A stretch of 64,000 bases of DNA, taken from contig NZ_BPFI01000001.1 of NCBI RefSeq assembly GCF_019972135.1, forward strand, positions 1,037,106 through 1,101,105, written 5' to 3'. The position numbers and the translations under genes were made by a program. The notes below the pieces were generated by a model that was not told where the DNA came from, made no database searches, and saw only the letters and a program-made list of their open reading frames with translations. This DNA is from Sulfurovum sp. TSL1. Its GTDB lineage: Bacteria > Campylobacterota > Campylobacteria > Campylobacterales > Sulfurovaceae. Each line of letters begins with the position of its first letter. Position 1 is the stretch's first letter. This document shows, piece after piece, positions 26,094-33,831 of this stretch.

Positions 26094-26498
26094 TTACCTT
26101 TCTTCCAACTTTATGAAATTATCTCTTTTATCATGAAGAAATAATTTTTTAATGTGATTTTCATTGCGAAGTACCACACCTCTTTCACCTATATATTTTA
26201 ATGTATAGCCCATAATACTATCATCAAGATTTTTCCATGAATCATTAATATAAGCTTTGCCATTTACAATAGCATGCAGTACTAATTTTTCTTCGTTTTT
26301 AGCAGGCAGTGCAACTGTCGTCACATTATTCTCTTCTTCCAGTCGTACAAATGGGTCTTTTGTACTTTCTAAAGTGTTTAAGCCTACACCTTCACGTTTT
26401 TCATGTATTTTTAGGATCATATCCTGGATCTGTTTAACAGATAGATCTGCATGTAAGAGCATTGTCAGTGGTAATAGTAATACAAATATCTTTTTCAT
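26094..26498 (-). CDS. Small periplasmic protein at the MshK position
   Basis: 134 aa from ATG 26498 (MKKIFVLLLPLTMLLHADLS), which overlaps the upstream TAA by one base and follows GGGGG. A signal peptide is obvious; the mature part ends with a PilP/MshK-like beta stretch (VNGKAYINDSWKNLDDSIMGYTLKYIGERGVVLRNENHIKKLFL). The call is by position between MshJ-like and MshL-like genes and by this PilP-like ending; a link between inner-membrane platform and secretin is expected. Confidence 0.7.
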   Translation of the reverse strand: MKKIFVLLLPLTMLLHADLSVKQIQDMILKIHEKREGVGLNTLESTKDPFVRLEEENNVTTVALPAKNEEKLVLHAIVNGKAYINDSWKNLDDSIMGYTLKYIGERGVVLRNENHIKKLFLHDKRDNFIKLEER

Positions 26499-27157
26499 TA
26501 GTGATTTATCCCCCATACTGAAATATGAATATCTGCTATCGTGTCCGATGAATTAGTATCTGCAGTCAACTCAGATTCAAAGATATCTGTAACCAAAACA
26601 TTTTGTTCAAGTTCATTCATAAATTTCACAATATTCTTATAAGGTCCTTTACAACCTATACCTATTTCCAAAACATGACCAAAGTTTCCTGTATTTTCAT
26701 TGATATATTTATTCGTAATATACGTCAGGTCAACATTTTGTATCTCCGCTTTATGTGTCACCGAATTTAAGAATTTAGACCAACTTTTTTGATTGAACAA
26801 CATATCAGACAGTTTTTCCAAATTAGAGTCTATGAATTTGATCTTATTTGTGATATCGACGATCTTTTTCTTTTTGACAACGATATCATTATCAAATTTT
26901 TTCACATAGTATTCACGATCACCGCCAACGGTGATTGAGTTGAGATAGATGTTGTTATCTGTGATACTTTTTTGTATGCTTTTCTTACTTCGTTCACTTT
27001 TTTTGTAGAGATCTTCTGTATAAGGCAATAAGTAGGCATACCCTAAATATGCTATAATACCGGCTATACCAAGAATGACTACCCATTTCTCACTCTCTTT
27101 TTTAGGAGCAAAATAGATATCTAATGCTTCTAATTTATCTTCTAAATATTTCATCAT
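26498..27157 (-). CDS. mshJ: PilO/MshJ-like inner-membrane protein
   Basis: 219 aa, one transmembrane helix near the N-terminus (WVVILGIAGIIAYLGYAYLLPY), a coiled-coil region (residues about 50-115), and a C-terminal ferredoxin-like fold, as in PilO/GspM relatives. Its ATGATG start overlaps the stop of the upstream PilM-PilN fusion. Assignment is mainly topology and operon position. Confidence 0.78.
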   Translation of the reverse strand: MMKYLEDKLEALDIYFAPKKESEKWVVILGIAGIIAYLGYAYLLPYTEDLYKKSERSKKSIQKSITDNNIYLNSITVGGDREYYVKKFDNDIVVKKKKIVDITNKIKFIDSNLEKLSDMLFNQKSWSKFLNSVTHKAEIQNVDLTYITNKYINENTGNFGHVLEIGIGCKGPYKNIVKFMNELEQNVLVTDIFESELTADTNSSDTIADIHISVWGINH

Positions 27158-28686
27158 CTTAATACCACCTTTAACATACCAGCATAGTAGTTACTATTAG
27201 GATCTTTTTGGATTCTTTCGATATCTATTTCAATGATTTCATCAAAATGGTTATCAGACATATATTTGATCACTTCTGTAAATTTTCTGTCATCTGAACT
27301 GAGCATGGACAACCATAATGCATCCTTCTCACTTTTTATCATCTCTACATGCACGTCAAACTGATCAAGTTCTTTGGCAAGTGTATGATAGATTCCTGAC
27401 TTCAGACGGTAATTTACTTTTTTATCATAGATAGAAGTAAGCATCTTTGATTTTCCATCATAAGTATCTGATAAGACTTTTATCTTGTCATCCAACACTT
27501 TGATCTGGCTTTTCTTCTCACTAAGTATTTTTTTATACTTATTTGATTCAGCTGTGAGTTTATTATTCTCGATCGTCAATGCATAAATTTTTGCATCATT
27601 CACATAGGAACCTACCAGGTAGACCAAAGGATATGCCAAACTCAGTGCAATAGCTGCAGCAGTTGAAATAATGAACTGACCGCTTGCTCTGTTAACAAAA
27701 GACGGTGCACGTGGATACGTAGATAAATTGACTATAGAAGATTCATCTTCCATATAATCAAATGAAGTTAAAAGCATCAAATATTGTAATTGATCCGTAT
27801 ACCATTCATCACTTGAGACATTATAATTGAAATTAAAATCTGATGAGTGTAGGCCTAAATAGTTTTGACTATAATCATCTAACCCGATAATAGGACCTTT
27901 TTCACTTCCTATAAATAATTGATCGATACTATCTAGATCAAATGCTCTTTTTACATAAATAATAATGTCATTAATGGTGATAAAGACTTCAGCAAAAATT
28001 TTCATAAAACTTTGTTGATAGTCACTATTTGTTGTTTTAAGGCCTTCTGATTCTAATACAGTGTAAAACTCTTTTTCATCGACTTTTTCACCTATAGACT
28101 CACAATATTTATCATAGATCTGTTCTAAAGAGAACTCTATGGATTTCGAATAGAGATATTGACCATTCTCATACACTGTCACAAACGCATCATTTTGCGT
28201 AAAGTAAACAAAACAGTGTGCTTTATTATCTTGCAGTATCTCTTTTTTATAAAGTGGTTTATAAAGAAGCGGTGCAGGGACAATGAGGTCTATATACTTC
28301 GTTTGCTCTTTTAGAGGTAGATAGAGCTCATCAAGCGACTCCGGTTCAGCCACAAAAACATGATACTCTCTCTCTTCTCCTGAACTTTCAACTTCAACAG
28401 AAGAGATAGTATACGTATTAGCCTGATCCAGACCTAACTCTTCATATGCTTTGATATCGAGTATATCTGCAATATCTTCTTCGGGAATATTTCTACTTAT
28501 ATTTACTTTTGTAGTAATAATATCTCTATTATTCACATACGAGGTAATAAAGTTTGAAGTATTGTAAGTGAGTTTATCTAAAGGTTTAAATAAATCATTT
28601 TTAAATGCATAACTTTTACCTGTGTATGCATTAAGCGTGACAACATTTTTTACAGCCGATTCTGACGAACTTTTTTTCAAAAACAT
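27154..28686 (-). CDS. mshI: PilM-PilN fusion protein (MshI-like)
   Basis: 510 aa. Residues about 1-330 resemble a PilM/GspL actin-like cytoplasmic domain (IDLIVPAPLLYKPLYKKE; VFVAEPESLDELYLPL). One transmembrane helix (FIISTAAAIALSLAYPLVYLVGSY) is followed by a coiled coil and a PilN-like periplasmic domain. MshI-type proteins combine these two pilus components. It is the first gene of the operon, with RBS AAGGAAGG in front of ATG 28686. Confidence 0.82.
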   Translation of the reverse strand: MFLKKSSSESAVKNVVTLNAYTGKSYAFKNDLFKPLDKLTYNTSNFITSYVNNRDIITTKVNISRNIPEEDIADILDIKAYEELGLDQANTYTISSVEVESSGEEREYHVFVAEPESLDELYLPLKEQTKYIDLIVPAPLLYKPLYKKEILQDNKAHCFVYFTQNDAFVTVYENGQYLYSKSIEFSLEQIYDKYCESIGEKVDEKEFYTVLESEGLKTTNSDYQQSFMKIFAEVFITINDIIIYVKRAFDLDSIDQLFIGSEKGPIIGLDDYSQNYLGLHSSDFNFNYNVSSDEWYTDQLQYLMLLTSFDYMEDESSIVNLSTYPRAPSFVNRASGQFIISTAAAIALSLAYPLVYLVGSYVNDAKIYALTIENNKLTAESNKYKKILSEKKSQIKVLDDKIKVLSDTYDGKSKMLTSIYDKKVNYRLKSGIYHTLAKELDQFDVHVEMIKSEKDALWLSMLSSDDRKFTEVIKYMSDNHFDEIIEIDIERIQKDPNSNYYAGMLKVVLR

Positions 28687-28711
28687 TTTAAACTTCCTTC
28701 CTTGTTGACCA

Positions 28712-28717
28712 ATTATA
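28712..28717 (-). promoter_or_regulatory. -10 box for the MSHA-like operon
   Basis: TATAAT on the minus strand in a very AT-rich tract (28706-28740), 26 bp upstream of the first ATG. No -35 box is evident, as usual for this phylum. The spacer to era also contains a GGCT-ATTT-AGCC hairpin (about 28822-28833). Confidence 0.5.
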
Positions 28718-28860
28718 TATGTTATAATATTAAAACAATCTTACAAAATGTAAAACTTTCTAAAAATATAACTTTTTTTAATTACTGATCTTTCATTTAA
28801 CAGAAAGTGCCCGCTATATAGGCTATTTAGCCAGCTTATGAATATGGTTCTTTCTCAATT

Positions 28861-29769
28861 TTAAATGATATAACCAAACTCTTCCAAGCCATCTTTGTTT
28901 TTACTCCACCCTTTTTTCACCGCAACATGAAGGTCTAAAAATATTTTTTTACCTGAAAAGAGTTCCATCTGTTCGCGTGCAAGTTTTCCAACACGCTTGA
29001 TCCCTGCACCTTTTTGACCTACGATCATTCCCTTTTGTGTCTCTTTTTCAACCACGATAGTGGCATACACTTTATCCATACTGTCACCCTCGTCGATCTT
29101 TTCTATAGTTACATCGCTCTCGTAAGGTATTTCATCACTAAGATTCTCAAAAATAGACTCACGGATAAGTTCTTTATAGATATCACGTATATGTTCTGTG
29201 GTAAGGATCTCAGGGTCATAGAGGAAAGGAGAGGTTGGCAGATGCTTGCATATCTCATCAAGCAGTTGTTTTTTACCTACTTTTCTATTGACAGAAAAAG
29301 GAATGATCGCTTCAAAAGAATCTTGATATTTCTGATACTCACCCAACTTGGCCAATATATCACCCTGCTTGACATGATCTATCTTGGTAAGCACAACAAT
29401 GTGCTTGACACCTTTGGCTTGAGTAAGTTTTAAAAACTTTTCATACTCTGTAAGCTTGTCCGTGACAGGTGCAAGAAAAATGATAAGATCACTGTCTCCC
29501 ATCGCCTTGAGTGCTTCATCCAACATGAATTGATTCAAGAGTCTCTCTTTTTCATGAATCCCCGGGGTGTCCACAAAAATGATCTGTGCATCCTCATGCA
29601 TGACGATAATATTCATACGTTTACGTGTTGCCTGTGCTTTCTTTGAAACCATGGCAAGCTTTTCGCCAACTATATGGTTGAGCAGCGTGCTTTTCCCTGC
29701 ATTGGGTCTTCCTACCACTGCCACAAAGCCGGCTTTTGTATCGACTTCCTCTTTCTCATGATCAAACAT
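28861..29769 (-). CDS. era: GTPase Era
   Basis: 302-aa essential GTPase binding the 3' end of 16S rRNA during 30S maturation. G motifs: GRPNAGKSTLLN, DTPGIHEKERLLNQ, and TKIDHV (NKxD-type). The C-terminal KH domain begins near residue 205 and includes MIVGQKGAGIKRVGKLAREQMELF. RBS AAGGAAAA precedes ATG 29769. It lies 121 bp downstream of hslU and could share its transcript. Confidence 0.96.
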   Translation of the reverse strand: MFDHEKEEVDTKAGFVAVVGRPNAGKSTLLNHIVGEKLAMVSKKAQATRKRMNIIVMHEDAQIIFVDTPGIHEKERLLNQFMLDEALKAMGDSDLIIFLAPVTDKLTEYEKFLKLTQAKGVKHIVVLTKIDHVKQGDILAKLGEYQKYQDSFEAIIPFSVNRKVGKKQLLDEICKHLPTSPFLYDPEILTTEHIRDIYKELIRESIFENLSDEIPYESDVTIEKIDEGDSMDKVYATIVVEKETQKGMIVGQKGAGIKRVGKLAREQMELFSGKKIFLDLHVAVKKGWSKNKDGLEEFGYII

Positions 29770-29890
29770 TTCATTTTCCTTTTAAGTGACTCGTTACTTG
29801 CGCCTACTTCTAAAATCATCTATAGTATATATATCAGTAAGGCAGAATACAAACATTATCATTGGTGGTTGTATTCTTATACAGTCCTAT

Positions 29891-31219
29891 CTATAATATA
29901 TAACGGGTTGCATCTTCATCTTCAACCACTTTGCTTATCTTCTCTTCTACCAATGCTTTATCCACACGGATCGTTTCACCTTTGTGTTCATCCGCAGAGA
30001 AACTGATCTCTTCGAGGATCTTCTCCATCACTGTATGTAAACGTCTCGCACCTATATCTTCGGTCTTTTCATTGGCAAGCAGTGAATAGTGTGCAATAGC
30101 TCTCAGTGCTTCCTCCTCAAAGACCAATTCCACACCTTCAACCTTCATCAAAGCTTCATACTGTTTAATGAGTGCATTTTTCGGTTCAGTCAAGATACGA
30201 TATAAAGTCTCTTCATCTAAGCTGTTAAGTTCAACACGTAAGGGAAAACGTCCCTGGAGCTCTGGCATCAGATCACTGGGTTTACTCACATGAAATGCAC
30301 CTGCAGCTATGAAGAGAATATGGTCCGTATTGACCATACCCAATTTCGTATTTACCGCGGATCCTTCCACAATAGGAAGTAGATCTCTTTGTACACCCTC
30401 TTTACTAGGATCTTGCCTGCTCTGTGAGTTCGCGGCTACAGCGATTTTATCTATCTCATCAAGAAATACGATACCGCCCTTCTCTACCTTTTCAAGTGCC
30501 AGAGATTTAAGCTCTTCTTCATCAAGAAGTTTTTCACTTGCTTCAGCTTCCAGTATCTTCCTGGCATCTTTTACAGTGACCTCTTTCTCCGGACCTTTCT
30601 TACCCATACCTCCTAGGACTTTTACAATGGACTCCTGCACCTGTATCATCTGTGGAGGAAGTCCCTCTTCGGGCATGGTGGGTGTATTCGGTACTTCTAC
30701 TTTTATCTTGAGATGATCAAGTTCACCTTTGGCATACTTCTCCTGCATACGCATAAAAGAGGCATCATACTCTGCTTTTTTCTGTTCACTGGCACCGGAT
30801 GGAAGAGGAGGAAGAAGTTTTTCTATAATTTTGTTTTCAATATAGTTTTCTATCTTCTCTCTGTTTTTTTCATTTTCACTCTCACGTACCAAAGTCATAG
30901 AGGTTGCGGCCAGATCACGTATCATTGACTCGACATCTCGCCCGACAAATCCTACTTCCGTATATTTACTCGCTTCTACTTTGATGAACGGAAGATTCAT
31001 CATCTTGGCCAAACGTCTGGCGATCTCTGTTTTACCAACCCCTGTACTGCCTATCATCAAGATATTTTTAGGTGTCACATCCTGCTGCATCTCCAGACTG
31101 AGCTGCATACGTCTAAAACGGTTTCTCAGTGCTACGGCGATCGTCTTTTTGGCTTCATGTTGTCCTATGACATATTTATCCAGGTAAGTGACTATCTCTT
31201 TAGGTGTTAAATTATCCAC
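29891..31219 (-). CDS. hslU: ATP-dependent protease ATPase subunit HslU
   Basis: 442-aa AAA+ unfoldase of the HslUV protease. Visible: LDKYVIGQHEAKKTIAVALRNR, Walker A IGSTGVGKTEIARRLA, GYVGRDVE-like VGFVGRDVESMIRDL, Walker B GIVFLDEIDKIA, and the C-terminal tail ending RYIL that docks in HslV. Starts 9 bp after hslV; normal length. Confidence 0.97.
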   Translation of the reverse strand: MDNLTPKEIVTYLDKYVIGQHEAKKTIAVALRNRFRRMQLSLEMQQDVTPKNILMIGSTGVGKTEIARRLAKMMNLPFIKVEASKYTEVGFVGRDVESMIRDLAATSMTLVRESENEKNREKIENYIENKIIEKLLPPLPSGASEQKKAEYDASFMRMQEKYAKGELDHLKIKVEVPNTPTMPEEGLPPQMIQVQESIVKVLGGMGKKGPEKEVTVKDARKILEAEASEKLLDEEELKSLALEKVEKGGIVFLDEIDKIAVAANSQSRQDPSKEGVQRDLLPIVEGSAVNTKLGMVNTDHILFIAAGAFHVSKPSDLMPELQGRFPLRVELNSLDEETLYRILTEPKNALIKQYEALMKVEGVELVFEEEALRAIAHYSLLANEKTEDIGARRLHTVMEKILEEISFSADEHKGETIRVDKALVEEKISKVVEDEDATRYIL

Positions 31220-31228
31220 TACACTTCC

Positions 31229-31759
31229 TTACAGTTCTAATATTTTAATATTCTTGTTCGTATAGATACAAAGTTCACCGGCAACCTCCAGAGACTCCTG
31301 TACCAAAGTTCTTGGATCAAGATCTGTATGTTTATCCAAAGCACGCGCTGCGGAAATGGCATAGTTACCACCAGATCCTATCGCTGCTATTTTCCCGTCC
31401 TCAGGTTCTACGACATCACCGGTACCCGAAAGGATAAAAATATGCTCCTGGTTCAGTACGATCATCATCGCTTCGAGCTGACGCAGATGTTTATCTTTTC
31501 TCCACATTTTGGAAAAGCCTATGACAGACTTGAAAAGATCGCCTCTTTTTTCGGCCAATATCCCTTCGAACATATCAAAAAGGTTAAATGCATCAGCCGT
31601 ACTTCCGGCGAATCCGGCCAATACTTTTCCTTCATGCAGTGTACGTATCTTCGTAGCATTACCTTTAAGTACGGTATCCCCGAAGGTCACTTGACCATCA
31701 CCGCCTATCACTGCCTTTCCGTTACTTTTATACCCCAGTATCGTAGTTGCGTCAAACAT
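31229..31759 (-). CDS. hslV: ATP-dependent protease proteolytic subunit HslV
   Basis: 176-aa N-terminal-nucleophile protease. The catalytic Thr-Thr follows four residues ([25 protein letters not shown]) instead of Met only; HslV of other Campylobacterota has the same short leader, which must be processed. [10 protein letters not shown] and [16 protein letters not shown] match the family. Two bases separate it from rplI, so rplI-hslV-hslU is one operon. Confidence 0.97.
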   Translation of the reverse strand: MFDATTILGYKSNGKAVIGGDGQVTFGDTVLKGNATKIRTLHEGKVLAGFAGSTADAFNLFDMFEGILAEKRGDLFKSVIGFSKMWRKDKHLRQLEAMMIVLNQEHIFILSGTGDVVEPEDGKIAAIGSGGNYAISAARALDKHTDLDPRTLVQESLEVAGELCIYTNKNIKILEL

Positions 31760-31761
31760 GA

Positions 31762-32205
31762 CTATACACCTACTACTTCTACTTTAATTGTCGCGTGTAT
31801 CGCATGTCCAAGTTTGGCATCTACTTCATGTGTACCCGTCGACTTAAGTGCTTTTTTAAGATTAATGTTTTTTTTGTCAAGTTCTATATTGAGTTGTGAT
31901 TCGATAGCGTTTGAGATATCGGCATTCCCTACTGAACCTTTGATACCCACCGGTGCCAATGGTTTTTCGACTCTAATGGTTGCCGCTTCAAGTGTAATTT
32001 TTTCAGCTTCAAGTCTGGCCAATTCATCTCTAAGGTTTCTTGCCATCTCTTCTTGTTCGGCCTTCCAGTTTTCTACCACCTCAGGTGTAGCCAGTTTTGC
32101 CAAACCCTTTCCTATAAGGAAGTTCTGTCCATAGCCATCTTTTACTTCTTTAATTTCACCTGCTTTACCAAGTGTTTTCACATCTTTGATCAATAATACT
32201 TTCAT
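31762..32205 (-). CDS. rplI: 50S ribosomal protein L9
   Basis: 147 aa with the L9 N-terminal signature [31 protein letters not shown], long connecting helix and C-terminal rRNA-binding domain. It heads the rplI-hslV-hslU operon, with RBS AAGGAATAAGTAA before ATG 32205. Confidence 0.97.
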   Translation of the reverse strand: MKVLLIKDVKTLGKAGEIKEVKDGYGQNFLIGKGLAKLATPEVVENWKAEQEEMARNLRDELARLEAEKITLEAATIRVEKPLAPVGIKGSVGNADISNAIESQLNIELDKKNINLKKALKSTGTHEVDAKLGHAIHATIKVEVVGV

Positions 32206-32350
32206 TTACTTATTCCTTCTTATGCCATATGTACTTCTAATTTTAACAAACTTTTACTAGACATCTGTTAAAAGTACTATACATCGCGTACTTTAAAGTA
32301 TAGCTTTAGCCTGATGATAGTATTATATATGGTATATAAATTATGTCAAA

Positions 32351-32359
32351 GGGGGGGGG
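32351..32359 (+). repeat. G9 homopolymer overlapping the mlaA Shine-Dalgarno
   Basis: Nine consecutive G residues preceded by AAA and followed by ATCTTTCT-ATG. The tract is the only SD-like sequence for mlaA. A TATTAT -10 candidate at 32321 places it in the 5' leader. Poly-G tracts of 8 or more are classical slippage sites in Campylobacterota. Confidence 0.75.
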
Positions 32360-32367
32360 ATCTTTCT

Positions 32368-33207
32368 ATGAAGCTTGTTTACATCTTTATTGGTATCACA
32401 TTTTTTACATTTCAAGGATGTACGACAAAAGAAGCGGCCCCCGAGTTACAGTATCAACAGAGTAAAACAGATTCTATCAAAACAGTCACTTCTGATGAAC
32501 CAATAAAAGACGATCAATTAGAAGGATTTGCTGAAGAGTTTGAAGAGGAGTTTTCGGAACAGGAGACAACAACTGTCAGTGATCCCTTAAGTGGTTATAA
32601 TAGAGCGATGACCTCCTTCAATGATACATTTATCCTCTATGCATTGACCCCTGTTTCCGAAGCCTATGCAGCGGTTATACCTCAACCTTTACGATTAGGT
32701 CTATCCAATGCTGTCGAGAACATACAGTTTCCTATTCGCTTTGCCAATAACCTCTTGCAAGGAAAGTTCCAAAATTCTTCGGACGAGCTGGGAAGATTTA
32801 TTATCAACTCCACTGTAGGACTGGGTGGGCTTATAGATGTTGCAACCAACCATATGACAACACCGATACCCGCACATGATGAAGACTTCGGTCAAACTCT
32901 GGGATACTATGGTATGGGATCCGGATTCCATATTGTCCTACCATTCATCGGACCATCGAACATAAGAGATATCATAGGCATTACTGCAGATAGCTATCTC
33001 TCTCCACTTGTGCATGTAAACGGATTGGAAGAGTATAAAATACCTCAAAACTTTGGCCAATCTGTCGGTATCTATACGGTTCATACCATTAACAAAACAT
33101 CTCTGCATTTAGGAGAATATGAAAACCTTAGAAAGGATGCTATAGATCTCTATCCTTTCTTTAGAGACACTTATGAACAAAAACGAAATTCTGATATAGA
33201 AGAATAA
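32368..33207 (+). CDS. mlaA: Phospholipid-transport outer-membrane lipoprotein MlaA (VacJ)
   Basis: Removes mislocalised phospholipids from the outer leaflet. 279 aa from ATG 32368, with a lipoprotein signal ending FFTFQGC. An acidic linker (residues about 50-69, EEFEEEFSEQE) precedes the MlaA domain: DPLSGYNRAMTSFNDTF, FANNLLQGKFQNSSDELGRFIINSTVGLGGLIDVA, EDFGQTLGYYGMG, LPFIGPSNIRD. Further in-frame ATGs upstream (32314, 32329) would put 18 residues before the signal peptide and are unlikely. Confidence 0.94.
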   Translation: MKLVYIFIGITFFTFQGCTTKEAAPELQYQQSKTDSIKTVTSDEPIKDDQLEGFAEEFEEEFSEQETTTVSDPLSGYNRAMTSFNDTFILYALTPVSEAYAAVIPQPLRLGLSNAVENIQFPIRFANNLLQGKFQNSSDELGRFIINSTVGLGGLIDVATNHMTTPIPAHDEDFGQTLGYYGMGSGFHIVLPFIGPSNIRDIIGITADSYLSPLVHVNGLEEYKIPQNFGQSVGIYTVHTINKTSLHLGEYENLRKDAIDLYPFFRDTYEQKRNSDIEE

Positions 33208-33226
33208 ATCAAATAAGGTAAAAAAT

Positions 33227-33790
33227 ATGTTAAAAAAAGTCATTCTACTCTTGTTTCTGTCTGTGCTCTCTCTTTATGCACTGGAAGAGCAAAATATTCA
33301 AAAAGTCACAGACACGAAGGTAAGAGAAGTCTTGAATATCTTGAAAGACAAAAGCTTGTCCCAGAAACAAAAAGATGAAATGAATGTTCGCATTATAGAC
33401 AATATTTTTGATTTTGATATCATGGCACAAATAAGTTTGGGTAAGCGATGGAAAACACTTTCTAAAGATGAACAAAGACGGTTTTCGAAGGCGTTTGAGA
33501 AAAAAATAAAACATTCCTATCTGGATAAACTAAGACTCTACAACAATGAAAAAGTGATCATTAAAGATTTGGAAAAGATCAAATCTAACCGCATTACCTT
33601 GGAAACTCAGGTCATAGGTCTTGATGACACCTATAAAGTCATCTATCTTTTTTACAAGAAGAGACAAACCGATCAATGGTATATCTATGATGTGGAATTG
33701 GTGGGTGTAAGTATTATTCAAACCTATAGAAAACAGTTTGCAGAGTTCTTAACAACAAAAACGGTCAAAGAACTTATAGAATCGCTTTAA
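33227..33790 (+). CDS. mlaC: Periplasmic phospholipid-binding protein MlaC (Ttg2D)
   Basis: 187 aa with a signal peptide (MLKKVILLLFLSVLSLYA) and the MlaC fold signature NIFDFDIMAQISLGKRWKTLSKDEQRRFSKAFE. The C-terminal part (WYIYDVELVGVSIIQTYRKQFAEFL) is typical. The mature protein is rich in Lys. It lies 19 bp after mlaA and shuttles lipid between MlaA and an inner-membrane partner. Confidence 0.93.
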   Translation: MLKKVILLLFLSVLSLYALEEQNIQKVTDTKVREVLNILKDKSLSQKQKDEMNVRIIDNIFDFDIMAQISLGKRWKTLSKDEQRRFSKAFEKKIKHSYLDKLRLYNNEKVIIKDLEKIKSNRITLETQVIGLDDTYKVIYLFYKKRQTDQWYIYDVELVGVSIIQTYRKQFAEFLTTKTVKELIESL

Positions 33791-33831
33791 GTCATTCTGT
33801 GGCAAAAATCCTTATATTAAGAAGATAATCA

